From JAYFNU01 sp034933305 (GTDB lineage: Bacteria > Bacillota > Clostridia > Oscillospirales > Ruminococcaceae), in the NCBI GenBank assembly GCA_034933305.1, contig JAYFNU010000041.1, forward strand, positions 1 to 38,505: a stretch of DNA of 38,505 nucleotides, given 5' to 3'. The notes beneath the pieces are model-generated. The model had not been told where the DNA came from. It saw only the letters and a program-made list of their open reading frames with translations, and searched no databases. Shown here piece by piece: positions 23,219 through 31,304 of the stretch (the stretch's first letter is position 1; the number at the start of each line of letters is the position of its first letter). Both the position numbers and the translations under genes were made by a program.

Positions 23219-23545
23219 ATGGAAATGAAAAGCAAAAATGCGGGATGGGGACGGGGCACCGCGCTGTCGCTGCTCGTCGCGGCGGCGCTGTTTGCGGCGG
23301 CGCTGTTTGCGGGGCGCGCGGCGTCGGCGTCGGTCGACGCCGAGTCGCTGGCGTTCGCGCGGGATTCCGTCACGCGCGCGGCGGCGCTGTGCTACGCCGT
23401 CGAGGGCGCCTACCCGGAGGATATCGACTATCTCGCCGCGCATTACGACCTCGCGCTCGACCGCGAGCGCTTCATCTATCATTACGAGCCGCTCGGGGGC
23501 AACCTGTTCCCCGAGATCTACGTTATCGCGAAACCCGCCGGGTAA
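23219..23545 (+). CDS. Small membrane-anchored protein of the pilus-like operon (108 aa)
   Basis: No family recognised with certainty. The protein has one hydrophobic helix at about 14-37 and an extracytoplasmic domain with AFARDSVTRAAALCYAVEGA followed by YPEDIDYLAAHYDL. That layout, with a helix running into the globular part and then a Y-P-x-D-x-D-x-L segment, resembles (pseudo)pilins, where a similar segment follows the long N-terminal helix. The leader lacks the Gly-Phe-x-x-x-Glu prepilin peptidase site. It lies 10 bp after the platform gene, with a weak ribosome binding site and a second ATG at codon 3. A structural or minor-pilin-like role in the machine is inferred from position. Confidence 0.75.
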   Translation: MEMKSKNAGWGRGTALSLLVAAALFAAALFAGRAASASVDAESLAFARDSVTRAAALCYAVEGAYPEDIDYLAAHYDLALDRERFIYHYEPLGGNLFPEIYVIAKPAG

Positions 23546-23557
23546 GGAGCGTTGCCG

Positions 23558-24037
23558 ATGCAGCAAAAAAGATCTTTCGCGCAGGCGTTTTCCGTTCTCC
23601 TGCTCATAGGCGTTTTCGCGTGCTGCGCGCTGCTGACGGCGGCGCTCAGCGCGGGCGCGCTCAACCGCGTGTCCGCGCGCGCCGACACGTCGTACGAGAC
23701 GCGCACGAGCCTGCTGTACATCGAGCAGAAGCTGCGCGCGTGCGCGTCGCGCGGCGACATCCGCGTCGAGGCGTCCGCGGCGGGCGACCGGCTCGTGCTG
23801 CGCAGCGAGCTCGCGGGCGCGGCCTATGACACCTGCATCTATGCGGCGGACGGCGCCCTGTGCGAGGTCACGGTCCCCGCGGGGGCGGATGCCGGCGCGG
23901 GCGGCCAGCGCGTGACCGACGCCGACGCGCTGTATGTCGAGGAAAAGGCCGGCGGCCTTTACGAGGTGCGGGTCGTCTGCGGCGAAGCGCAGGCGAGCGT
24001 CCTCGTTTACGTGCAGGCGGAAGGAGGGCGCGCATGA
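23558..24037 (+). CDS. Small membrane-anchored protein, possibly DUF4860 (159 aa)
   Basis: A 159-aa protein with a short basic N-terminus (MQQKRSFAQAF), one hydrophobic helix at about 10-33, then a polar alpha/beta domain with TSYETRTSLLYIEQKLRAC and several beta strands (LVLRSELAGAAYDTCIYAAD). The arrangement is that of a minor pilin, but no cleavable prepilin leader is present. The pattern may correspond to DUF4860, which I cannot confirm. I use the ATG at 23558, with AAGGAG 8 nt upstream; a TTG six bases earlier is too close to it. It starts 13 nt after the previous stop and overlaps the next gene by 4 bp (ATGA). Confidence 0.78.
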   Translation: MQQKRSFAQAFSVLLLIGVFACCALLTAALSAGALNRVSARADTSYETRTSLLYIEQKLRACASRGDIRVEASAAGDRLVLRSELAGAAYDTCIYAADGALCEVTVPAGADAGAGGQRVTDADALYVEEKAGGLYEVRVVCGEAQASVLVYVQAEGGRA

Positions 24038-24522
24038 CGGACAAAACGGAATCCATCGGCGAAACGCGCGCCCGGGCGGCCGAGGCCTTTTCGCCGGCCC
24101 GCACCAAAAGCCGCCTGTTCCTCATCGAATTCATCAGCGCCCTCGCGGTGTTCTGCGTCGCGGCGGGCGTGTGCGCGGGGCTGCTCGCGGTCGCCTACAA
24201 GCAGAGCCGCGCGGCCGCGGCGCTCGACGGCGCCGGCTTCGCCTGCGCTTCCTGCGCGGACGGGTTCAAGGCCGCGGGCGGCGATATGGCCGCGTGCGCC
24301 GCGCTGCTCGGCGGCCGCGCCGACGGCGACACCGCGCGGGTGTGGTACGACGCCGACTGGAAGGTCTGCGCCGAAGCGGACGCCGTCTACACGCTCACGG
24401 CGAAGGCCCGCGGGGATTCCCTGCGGCAGGCCGACATCGGCGTGTGCGGCGCGGACGGCGCGCAGATCTTCGGCCTGACGGCGTCGGTCTATGTGGCCGA
24501 GGGAGGGGACGGCGGGCAATGA
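24034..24522 (+). CDS. Pseudopilin-like membrane protein (162 aa)
   Basis: A 162-aa protein whose hydrophobic segment reads RLFLIEFISALAVFCVAAG at about residues 27-45. This mirrors the (pseudo)pilin consensus around the cleavage site (FTLIEVLVALAIF) with its conserved Glu, but the Gly or Ala required before the scissile Phe is missing (KSRLFLIE). It is therefore probably an uncleaved or alternatively processed pilin relative. The N-terminal 25 residues are polar, longer than normal leaders. The outer domain holds four Cys (ACASC, AACAAL, WKVCAEA regions and VCGADG among them), allowing disulfides. Overlaps by ATGA at both ends show tight coupling within the operon. Confidence 0.8.
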   Translation: MTDKTESIGETRARAAEAFSPARTKSRLFLIEFISALAVFCVAAGVCAGLLAVAYKQSRAAAALDGAGFACASCADGFKAAGGDMAACAALLGGRADGDTARVWYDADWKVCAEADAVYTLTAKARGDSLRQADIGVCGADGAQIFGLTASVYVAEGGDGGQ

Positions 24523-24932
24523 CGGAAAGAAAAGGAACGCTCAGCGTCGGCGCGGTGTCGATCTTCCTCATCTTCACGGTGCTGCTGCTCGTGACGTTTT
24601 CGCTGCTGGCGCTCGCGGTCGCGCGCACGGACGAAAAGCAGAGCGAGCGCGCGTCGCAGACGACGGCCGCCTATTACGCGGCCGACACCGCGGCGTGGGA
24701 AAAGCTCGACGCGGCCGTAAAAGCCCTTGAAAGCGACCCCGGGGGAGCCGGCGCGGCGCTTGAGGCCGAGGGCATCGGACTCGAGCGCGCCGGGGACGCG
24801 GCCGTGCTGTCTTTTGAAACGCCCGTGAGCGACGTGCTCACGCTCTATTCCAGAGTGCGGCTGACGTTCGGCGGGAACGCCGTCGTCGGCGTCGCGATCG
24901 AAAGCTGGCGCTGTGCGCCGGCGCAGAACTGA
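24519..24932 (+). CDS. PilX-like small membrane protein (137 aa)
   Basis: A 137-aa protein with one N-terminal hydrophobic helix (about 12-35, AVSIFLIFTVLLLVTFSLLALAV split between strands of Val/Leu/Phe) followed by ASQTTAAYYAADTAAWEKLD. A membrane helix followed by an A-x-Y-x-A-x-x-A-A segment is reminiscent of PilX-type minor pilin components, where a comparable AxYxAExG motif follows. The leader RKGTLSVGAVSIF lacks a prepilin cleavage motif. Its start overlaps the previous stop (ATGA), and the PilT-like ATPase gene follows after 11 bp. Assignment as a minor-pilin-like component is from layout and position, not from a profile match. Confidence 0.75.
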   Translation: MTERKGTLSVGAVSIFLIFTVLLLVTFSLLALAVARTDEKQSERASQTTAAYYAADTAAWEKLDAAVKALESDPGGAGAALEAEGIGLERAGDAAVLSFETPVSDVLTLYSRVRLTFGGNAVVGVAIESWRCAPAQN

Positions 24933-24943
24933 GGAGAAAAAAC

Positions 24944-26011
24944 ATGGATCTTACGGATTTGCTCAGACAGGCGGTCGACCGGCACATCTCCGACATCTTC
25001 ATCGTCGCCGGCAAGCCGCTGTGCTTTAAGACCGGCACGCGCATCGAGCCCGCGGACGGCGAGCGGCTGCTGCCCGACCGCACGCGCGCGCTCATCATGC
25101 AGATCTACCAGATGGCGAACGGGCGCAGCGCCGAACGGCTCGAGACGAAGGGGGACGACGATTTCTCCTTTTCGCTGAAGGGCGTGTCGCGCTTTCGCGT
25201 GAGCGCGTATAAACAGCGCGGCTCGCTCGCGGCCGTCATCCGCGTCGTCGCGCTCGAGCTGCCCGACCCGCAGGCGCTGCACATCCCGGCGAACGTGCTC
25301 GCGCTCGCCGACATCCCGCGCGGGCTGCTGCTTGTGTCGGGGCCGTCGGGCTGCGGAAAATCGACCACGCTCGCGTGCATGATCGACCGCATCAACAGCA
25401 CCCGCAGCGGCCACATCATCACGCTCGAGGATCCCATCGAGTTCCTGCACGCCCACAAGAGCTGCATCGTCAGCCAGCGCGAGATCGAGATGGACACCGA
25501 GAGCTATCCGGCGGCGCTGCGCGCCGCGCTGCGGCAGAACCCCGACGTCATCCTCATCGGCGAGCTGCGCGACACCGAGTCCATCGCCATCGCGCTGACG
25601 GCCGCCGAGACGGGGCATCTCGTCATCTCGACGCTGCACACGCTCGGCGCGGCGAACAGCATCGACCGCCTCGTCGACGCCTTCCCGCCCGAACAGCAGC
25701 AGCAGGTGCGCATGCAGCTGTCGATGGTGCTGCAGGCGGTCGTGTCGCAGCAGCTCGTGCCCACGCGCGACGGACAGGAGTGGCCGGCGTTCGAGCTCAT
25801 GCTGTGCAACGGCGCCGTGCGCAATACCATCCGCGACGGCCGCACCCATCAGCTCGACGCGCTCATCTTCTCGGGCGCGGCGGCGGGCATGGTCTCGATG
25901 GACAACTCGCTGCTCGAGCTGTACCGCCAGGGGCGCATCACCAGAGCGGAAGCGGAGCTGCGCAGCCTCTCGCCCGAACAGCTCGTGCGCCGCGCCGACG
26001 AGCTCGGCTGA
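24944..26011 (+). CDS. PilT-like type II/IV secretion ATPase
   Basis: A 355-aa hexameric-type ATPase: an N-terminal PAS-like domain (about 1-100, beginning MDLTDLLRQAVDRHISDIFI in the PilT manner) and a C-terminal RecA-like core. It has Walker A GPSGCGKST (about 133-141), the Asp box ITLEDPIEFLH, Walker B NPDVILIGELRD, and the His box TGHLVISTLHTLGA. The segment AVRNTIRDGRTHQ corresponds to the PilT AIRNLIRE retraction motif. Length and motifs favour PilT over PilB/GspE, which are longer and carry a zinc-binding tetracysteine absent here. It is the only ATPase in the operon, so it may drive both extension and retraction, or an assembly ATPase is encoded elsewhere. Confidence 0.93.
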   Translation: MDLTDLLRQAVDRHISDIFIVAGKPLCFKTGTRIEPADGERLLPDRTRALIMQIYQMANGRSAERLETKGDDDFSFSLKGVSRFRVSAYKQRGSLAAVIRVVALELPDPQALHIPANVLALADIPRGLLLVSGPSGCGKSTTLACMIDRINSTRSGHIITLEDPIEFLHAHKSCIVSQREIEMDTESYPAALRAALRQNPDVILIGELRDTESIAIALTAAETGHLVISTLHTLGAANSIDRLVDAFPPEQQQQVRMQLSMVLQAVVSQQLVPTRDGQEWPAFELMLCNGAVRNTIRDGRTHQLDALIFSGAAAGMVSMDNSLLELYRQGRITRAEAELRSLSPEQLVRRADELG

Positions 26012-26091
26012 TCTGCGGCTCACGGGTCTCTGTTGCTTTTTCCGGCCGGCTATGCGATGACGGACCACACTGACTGAAAAGGAGCAGCACT

Positions 26092-26610
26092 ATGACGCTG
26101 ACGGTTTTTCTGCTTTGTCTCAAGATATTCTTCTGCCGCATCCTCGACGTGACCTTCGGCACCGTCCGGCAGGTCCTGACCATCAAGGAGAAGACGGCGC
26201 TCGCGGCGCTGTGCGGCTTTGTCGAGGTGCTCATCTGGTACCTCGTCGTGCGCGAGGCGCTCAGCTCCGACGCGGGGCTGTACACCGCCGTCGCCTATGC
26301 GGGCGGCTTCGCAACGGGAACCTACATCGGCGGGCGCATCGCCCACCGCTTCATCCGCATCAAGGTCACCGCGCAGGTCGTCACGTCGAGCCGCGACGAC
26401 GCGCTTGTCGCGGCGGTGCGCGCGGCGGGCTTCGGCGTTTCGGTCGTCAACGTCAACGGCTCGCAGTACGGCGACGAGAAGTATCTGCTCATCATCGAGA
26501 TGAACGGCTCGCGCGTCAAGGAGCTCAAAAAGCTGGTGCACGGCATCGACGCACACGCCTTTATCTATGTCGAAGAGTCGAAGCACGTTTTCAACGGCTT
26601 CATCAAGTAG
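26092..26610 (+). CDS. UPF0316 (DUF2179/DUF5698) membrane protein
   Basis: A 172-aa protein with three hydrophobic helices in residues 1-~85 (FLLCLKIFFCRILDVTFGTV, ALCGFVEVLIWYLVV and AVAYAGGFATGTYIGG regions) and a C-terminal soluble domain with QVVTSSRDDALVAAVRAAGF and KYLLIIEMNGSRVKELKKLV. This matches the UPF0316 family (YebE-type), in which a short membrane domain is fused to a DUF2179 domain that may bind a ligand or nucleotide; no biochemical role is established. The ATG has AAGGAG 8 nt upstream. It lies 80 bp after the PilT-like gene, so it may be at the end of that operon or on its own; I see no convincing promoter. Confidence 0.87.
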   Translation: MTLTVFLLCLKIFFCRILDVTFGTVRQVLTIKEKTALAALCGFVEVLIWYLVVREALSSDAGLYTAVAYAGGFATGTYIGGRIAHRFIRIKVTAQVVTSSRDDALVAAVRAAGFGVSVVNVNGSQYGDEKYLLIIEMNGSRVKELKKLVHGIDAHAFIYVEESKHVFNGFIK

Positions 26611-26721
26611 AACGGGGAAACACGGACGGCAGGCAAGCGGGAACCGCGGGCGCGTCGGCCGCATCGCGCAGACGCGGAGCAGGCCGCCGAGGGCGCCCGG
26701 GGAGAAAGAAAAACAGAAAGC

Positions 26722-26754
26722 AAAAGCGGACGCCGGCCGGCGTCCGCTTTTTTT
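26722..26754. terminator. Bidirectional terminator between the UPF0316 and YbaK genes
   Basis: A perfect 24-bp palindrome (AGCGGACGCCGG and its complement, 26725-26748) is followed by seven T's on the plus strand and by four T's on the minus strand. The 110 bp before it, from 26611, are GC-rich and hold no feature I can identify. Confidence 0.9.
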
Positions 26755-26773
26755 GCGGCAGATTGACGACAGA

Positions 26774-27253
26774 TCATTGCGCCGGCTCGCGGCTGCGGCA
26801 GACGTCCACCCAGCCCGCGCAGCCGGAGCACCGCTCCAGCTCCGGGATGGTCAGCTCGACGGCGCTGTTGCTGCTGCCGCAGGCGGGAAAGACGGTGTCG
26901 AAGCGCCGCAGCGACGTGTCGAGCAGCACCCGCACGCCGCTGTTCACGGCGAACGGGCAGACGCCGCCGACGCTGTGGCCGACGCGGCGCTCCGTCTCGT
27001 CGGCCGGGAGCATCTTCGCCTTCATCCCGAACCGGGCCTTGTACTTCGCGTTGTCCACCCGGACGTCGCCCGCGGCGACGATGAGCACCGTCTCGCCCGC
27101 GCAGTCGAACGCGAGCGTCTTCGCGATGCGGCAGGGCGGACAGCCGAGCGCCGCGGCGGCGAGCTCCACCGTCGCGCTCGACACGCCGAACTCGCGCACG
27201 CGCCCGCCGAGGCCGTACGCGCTGAGATAGTTCCGCACTTTTTCGATCGACAT
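26774..27253 (-). CDS. YbaK/EbsC family aminoacyl-tRNA deacylase-like protein
   Basis: A 159-aa cytoplasmic protein of YbaK/ProX type, a family that hydrolyses mischarged aminoacyl-tRNA such as Cys-tRNA(Pro) or Ala-tRNA(Pro). Typical features are CRIAKTLAFDC with the conserved Lys, VRVDNAKYKARFGMKAKML, and the GHSVGGVCPFAV loop that lines the substrate pocket. I start it at the ATG at 27253 (MSIEKVRNYL), which fits the family N-terminus; an in-frame ATG seven codons upstream is less likely. The sequence before it (AAGGCG) is a modest ribosome binding site. It follows the VOC gene after 26 bp on the same strand, and the two probably share a promoter. Exact tRNA specificity cannot be read from sequence. 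Confidence 0.9.
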   Translation of the reverse strand: MSIEKVRNYLSAYGLGGRVREFGVSSATVELAAAALGCPPCRIAKTLAFDCAGETVLIVAAGDVRVDNAKYKARFGMKAKMLPADETERRVGHSVGGVCPFAVNSGVRVLLDTSLRRFDTVFPACGSSNSAVELTIPELERCSGCAGWVDVCRSREPAQ

Positions 27254-27279
27254 TGTTTCGCCTTTCGTATGCAAACGGG

Positions 27280-27675
27280 CTAAACGCCCTCTTTGTCGCG
27301 GAATTCGATGACGGTGCCCTCGGGCGCTTCGACCTTGAACAGCCGGCCGCCGTTCACCTCATAGATGTCGGCGCCGCCCTTCTGCAGAAAGCGCGCGCCC
27401 GCGCGCCGCAGCGCGGCGCACGCCGCGTCGAGGTCGTCGGCGTACACACAGAAGTGCGCGATACCCGCGCGCTCCCCTTCGGGCCGCGCGAGCGATTCGC
27501 CGCGCCGGGGCGTCTGCAGCTCGATAAAAAAGCCGTCGCCCCGCAGCCAGGTGTTGTACTCGCGCCCGTGGAATCCCGGGGTCTCCTCGACGAGCGCCAT
27601 GCCCAGCGCCTGCTCGTAGAACGCGAGCGAGCGGGCATAGCAGTCCGTCTCGATGCACAAATGATGCAGCCGCAC
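27280..27675 (-). CDS. VOC (glyoxalase/dioxygenase superfamily) protein
   Basis: A 131-aa vicinal-oxygen-chelate protein with two beta-alpha-beta-beta-beta modules. Likely metal ligands are His near residue 5 (RLHHLCIET), Glu52 (FFIELQT), His74 (GIAHFCVYADDLD) and Glu124 (GTVIEFRD), so it resembles a glyoxalase I or related lyase more than a thiol transferase. The substrate is not predictable. No suitable ATG exists; I choose the GTG at 27675, which has GGGAGG 8 nt upstream and gives the standard length and N-terminus. An extended -10 (TGCTATACT) lies 34 bp upstream. It precedes the YbaK gene. Confidence 0.88.
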   Translation of the reverse strand: MRLHHLCIETDCYARSLAFYEQALGMALVEETPGFHGREYNTWLRGDGFFIELQTPRRGESLARPEGERAGIAHFCVYADDLDAACAALRRAGARFLQKGGADIYEVNGGRLFKVEAPEGTVIEFRDKEGV

Positions 27676-27708
27676 CGTCCCCGCCTCCCTGCATAATCCT
27701 TCCGCGAC

Positions 27709-27717
27709 AGTATAGCA
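27709..27717 (-). promoter_or_regulatory. Extended -10 promoter of the VOC/YbaK genes
   Basis: On the minus strand TGCTATACT is an extended -10 element. The -35 region at the right spacing (TTTCCC) is poor, which is common for extended -10 promoters. It faces away from the ABC exporter promoter at 27746-27774. Confidence 0.6.
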
Positions 27718-27745
27718 TACATCGGGGGAAAGGGAAAGCGCGGGC

Positions 27746-27774
27746 TTGCAATCCGGTCCGGCGGCCGTTATACT
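27746..27774 (+). promoter_or_regulatory. Sigma-A-type promoter of the heterodimeric ABC exporter
   Basis: TTGCAA (27746-27751) and TATACT (27769-27774) are separated by 17 bp, 24 bp before the ATG at 27799. Confidence 0.8.
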
Positions 27775-27798
27775 GGAAACCGTCATTTCGGAGGGGAT

Positions 27799-29523
27799 AT
27801 GAAGAAGCTTTTCGTTTATCTGAAGGATTATAAAAGGGAAGCGATCCTCGGGCCGCTGTTCAAGCTGTGCGAGGCCGCGCTCGAGCTCGTCGTGCCGCTC
27901 ATCGTCGCGGCGATCATCGACCGGGGCATCGCCGCCGGCGACCGCCCCTATATCCTGCGCATGTGCGGGCTGCTCGCCCTTTTCGGGGCGGTCGGCCTGC
28001 TGTTTTCCGTCACGGCGCAGTATTTTGCGGCGAAGGCGGCCGTCGGCTTCTCCGCAAAGATCCGCGCGGCGCTGTTCGGCCGCATCCAGGAGCTGTCCTA
28101 CGCGCAGCTCGACACGCTGGGCAGCTCGACGCTCATCACGCGCATGACGAGCGACTCGAACCAGCTGCAGAACGGCGTCAACCTCGCGCTGCGGCTGCTG
28201 CTGCGCTCGCCCTTCGTCGTATTCGGCGCGATGCTCATGGCCTTCACCATCGACGCGCGCGCGGCGCTCATCTTCGCGGCGGCCATCGCGGCGCTGTTCG
28301 CGGTCGTCTTCGCGATCATGCTCGTCTGCGTGCCGCTCTACCGCGGCGTGCAGGCGAAGCTCGACGGCGTCACGGCGGCGACGCGCGGCAATCTCACGGG
28401 CGTGCGCGTGCTGCGCGCGTTCTGCAAGCAGGACGAGGAGCGCGCGGAATTCGCGCGCCGCAACGGCGAGCTCACGCGCGCGCAGATATTCGTCGGCCGC
28501 GTCAGCGCGCTCATGAACCCCGTGACCTACGTGCTCATCAACGGGGCGATCATCTGGCTCCTTTACACGGGGGCCGTGCGCGTCGAAGCGGGCCTGCTCA
28601 CGCAGGGCGCCGTCGTCGCGCTGTACAATTACATGCAGCAGATCCTCGTCGAGCTCATCAAGCTCGCGAATCTCATCATCAGCATCACGAAGGCCGTCGC
28701 CTGCGGGGACCGCATCGAGTCGGTGCTCGAGCTGCGGCCGGGGATGACGGACGGCGCGGGCGCGCCCGCGCCCGACGCCGGCGCGCCCGCCGTCGAATTC
28801 CGCGACGCGCAGCTGCGCTACCACGCGGGGGGCGACAGCGCGCTCACGGGGGTGCGCTTCAGCGTGCGCCGGGGCGAGACCGTCGGCGTCATCGGCGGCA
28901 CCGGCTCCGGCAAGACGTCGCTCGTCAGCCTCATCCCGCGTTTTTACGACGTCAGCGGCGGCAGCGTGCTCGTCGGCGGCGCCGACGTGCGCGCATACCC
29001 GCTCGGGGAGCTGCGCGCGAAGATCGGGGTCGTGCCGCAGAAGGCGACGCTGTTTGCCGGGACCATCCGGGACAATCTGCGCTGGGGAAAGCCGGACGCG
29101 ACGGACGCCGAGCTCATGGAGGCCGTCGACGCCGCGCAGGCCCGCGACGTGGTCGAGGGCAGGCCGGGCGGGCTCGACTGCCCGCTCGAGCAGGGCGGGC
29201 GCGATCTGTCCGGCGGCCAGCGCCAGCGCCTGACGATCGCGCGCGCGCTCGTGCGGCGCCCGGAGATCCTCATTCTCGACGACAGCGCCTCGGCGCTCGA
29301 TTTCGCGACCGACGCGGCGCTGCGGCGGGCCATCCGCGCGCTGCCGTACCGCCCGACGGTGTTCGTCGTCTCGCAGCGCGCGGCGTCGGTGCGGTATGCC
29401 GACAGGATCGTCGTGCTCGACGACGGCGCCGTCGCGGGCATCGGCACCCACGACGAGCTGCTGCGGGACTGCGGCGTCTACCGCGAGATCTATGAATCCC
29501 AGTTTAAAAAGGAGGACGCGTGA
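27799..29523 (+). CDS. ABC exporter half-transporter, degenerate-site subunit
   Basis: A 574-aa fused membrane/ATPase half-transporter of the MsbA/BmrC class: six membrane helices in residues ~10-300 and an ATPase domain at ~330-574. Walker A GGTGSGKTS (about 366) and signature LSGGQRQRL are intact, but Walker B reads LILDDSASALD, with Asp where the catalytic Glu should be, and the H-loop reads VVSQRAASV, with Gln for His. This is the pattern of the partner that contributes the degenerate site in heterodimeric exporters such as BmrCD or TM287/288. The ribosome binding site GGAGGGG is well placed, and the stop overlaps the next gene (TGATG). Cargo may be a drug, lipid or peptide; it cannot be told from sequence. 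Confidence 0.95.
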   Translation: MKKLFVYLKDYKREAILGPLFKLCEAALELVVPLIVAAIIDRGIAAGDRPYILRMCGLLALFGAVGLLFSVTAQYFAAKAAVGFSAKIRAALFGRIQELSYAQLDTLGSSTLITRMTSDSNQLQNGVNLALRLLLRSPFVVFGAMLMAFTIDARAALIFAAAIAALFAVVFAIMLVCVPLYRGVQAKLDGVTAATRGNLTGVRVLRAFCKQDEERAEFARRNGELTRAQIFVGRVSALMNPVTYVLINGAIIWLLYTGAVRVEAGLLTQGAVVALYNYMQQILVELIKLANLIISITKAVACGDRIESVLELRPGMTDGAGAPAPDAGAPAVEFRDAQLRYHAGGDSALTGVRFSVRRGETVGVIGGTGSGKTSLVSLIPRFYDVSGGSVLVGGADVRAYPLGELRAKIGVVPQKATLFAGTIRDNLRWGKPDATDAELMEAVDAAQARDVVEGRPGGLDCPLEQGGRDLSGGQRQRLTIARALVRRPEILILDDSASALDFATDAALRRAIRALPYRPTVFVVSQRAASVRYADRIVVLDDGAVAGIGTHDELLRDCGVYREIYESQFKKEDA

Positions 29524-31304
29524 TGGCGGGAGAAAAAGACAGGGCCCCGGCGGGCACGCTGCGCCGCGTGCTCCGCTTTGTCGGGCGTTACCGCGCGCTC
29601 GTGCTGCTGTCGCTGCTGCTCGCGGCGGCGTCGGTCGCGGGGACGCTGTACGTCCCCATCCTCCTCGGCCGCGCCATCGACCTCATCGCGGGCGCCGGCG
29701 CCGTCGATCTCGCGGGCGTCGGACGTCTGCTCGGGAGCGTCGCGGCCGTCGCCGGCGCGACGGCGCTCGCCCAGTGGCTCATGAGCGCCGTCAACAACCG
29801 CGTGACCTACCGCGTCATCCGCGACGTGCGCGCCGCGGCCTTCGACAAGCTGCAGATCCTGCCGCTGCGCTACCTCGACGCCCACCCGACGGGCGGCATC
29901 GTCAGCCGCGTCGTCGCGGACGTCGACCAGTTCGCGGACGGTCTGCTCATGGGCTTCACCCAGCTTTTCACCGGCGTCGCGACGATCCTCGGCGCGCTCG
30001 CGTTCATGCTGTGGGTCAACTGGAAGATCGCCCTCGTCGTCGTGGTGCTCACGCCGCTGTCGCTGTTCGTCGCCCGCTTCATCTCGAAGCGCACCTACAG
30101 CATGTTCCGGCTCCAGTCGCAGACGCGCGGCGAGCAGACGGCGTTTCTCGACGAGATGATCACCGGCCAGAAGGTCGTGCGCGCTTTTTCGCATGAGAGC
30201 CGCTGCGGGGAGCAGTTCGCCGGCATCAACGACCGGCTCGAGAAATGCTCGCTGCGCGCGGCGTTCTTCTCCTCGCTCGTCAACCCGACGACGCGCTTCG
30301 TCTACAGCCTCGTCTACGCGGGCGTCGCGCTCGCGGGGGCGCTCGCCGTGCTGGGGGGAGGCTTTTCGGTCGGCGCCGCGTTCACCGTCGGCAACCTCAG
30401 CTGTTTCCTCAGCTATGCCAACCAGTATACGAAGCCCTTTAACGAGATCTCGGGCGTTGTGACGGAGCTGCAGAACGCGCTCGCGTGCGCCGCGCGCATC
30501 TTTGAGCTCATCGACGAAACGCCGGAGAGCCCCGACGCGCCGGATGCGGCGCGGCTCGAGGGGATCGGGGGCGAGGTCCGGCTCGACGGCGTCGCTTTTT
30601 CCTACACGCCGGAGCGCGAGCTCATCCGGGATCTCAGCCTCGCCGTGCGCCCGGGCCAGCGCGTGGCGATCGTCGGCCCCACGGGCTGCGGCAAGACGAC
30701 GCTCATCAACCTGCTCATGCGCTTTTACGACGTCGACGGCGGCAGCATATCCGTCGACGGGCGCGACATCCGCGGGGTGACCCGCGCGAGCCTGCGGCGC
30801 GGCTACGGCATGGTACTGCAGGACACGTGGCTCAAGGCGGGCACCGTGCGCGAGAATATCGCCATGGGCCGGCCGCAGGCGGACGACGCGGAGATCGTCG
30901 CCGCGGCAAAGGCCGCCCACGCCGACGGCTTCATCCGCCGGCTGCCGGACGGCTACGACACCGTGCTCGCGGAGGACGGCGGCAGTCTGTCGCAGGGACA
31001 AAAGCAGCTGCTGTGCATCACGCGCGTCATGCTGTGCCTGCCGCCCATGCTCATCCTCGACGAGGCGACCTCCTCCATCGACACGCGCACCGAGCAGAAG
31101 ATCCAGCAGGCCTTCGCGCGGCTCATGCAGGGGCGCACGAGCTTCATCGTCGCCCACCGCCTGTCGACCATCCGCGAGGCGGACGTCATCCTCGTCATGC
31201 GCGCGGGGCGCATCGTCGAGCAGGGGAACCATGAACAGCTGCTCCAGAAGAACGGATTCTACGCGCAGCTCTACAACAGCCAGTTCGACAGCGGCGCGCA
31301 GTAA
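29523..31304 (+). CDS. ABC exporter half-transporter, catalytic subunit
   Basis: A 593-aa half-transporter that should dimerise with the product of the gene immediately upstream. Six membrane helices occupy ~18-320, and an ATPase domain fills ~340-593 with Walker A GPTGCGKTT (about 385), Walker B MLILDEATSSID with the catalytic Glu, and H-loop IVAHRLSTI. The signature reads LSQGQKQLL rather than LSGGQ, a common variant in the catalytic member of such pairs. I use the ATG at 29523, which overlaps the upstream stop by one base, with GGAGG 7 nt before it; a GTG at 29520 is an alternative one codon longer. The complementary defects in the two subunits strongly support an obligate heterodimer. Confidence 0.95.
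   Translation: MAGEKDRAPAGTLRRVLRFVGRYRALVLLSLLLAAASVAGTLYVPILLGRAIDLIAGAGAVDLAGVGRLLGSVAAVAGATALAQWLMSAVNNRVTYRVIRDVRAAAFDKLQILPLRYLDAHPTGGIVSRVVADVDQFADGLLMGFTQLFTGVATILGALAFMLWVNWKIALVVVVLTPLSLFVARFISKRTYSMFRLQSQTRGEQTAFLDEMITGQKVVRAFSHESRCGEQFAGINDRLEKCSLRAAFFSSLVNPTTRFVYSLVYAGVALAGALAVLGGGFSVGAAFTVGNLSCFLSYANQYTKPFNEISGVVTELQNALACAARIFELIDETPESPDAPDAARLEGIGGEVRLDGVAFSYTPERELIRDLSLAVRPGQRVAIVGPTGCGKTTLINLLMRFYDVDGGSISVDGRDIRGVTRASLRRGYGMVLQDTWLKAGTVRENIAMGRPQADDAEIVAAAKAAHADGFIRRLPDGYDTVLAEDGGSLSQGQKQLLCITRVMLCLPPMLILDEATSSIDTRTEQKIQQAFARLMQGRTSFIVAHRLSTIREADVILVMRAGRIVEQGNHEQLLQKNGFYAQLYNSQFDSGAQ

Noticed and set aside
26611..26721. Possible coding or RNA element between the UPF0316 gene and the terminator
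   Set aside because: No start with ribosome binding site, no stable conserved-looking structure and no promoter was seen; it appears to be a 3' untranslated stretch.
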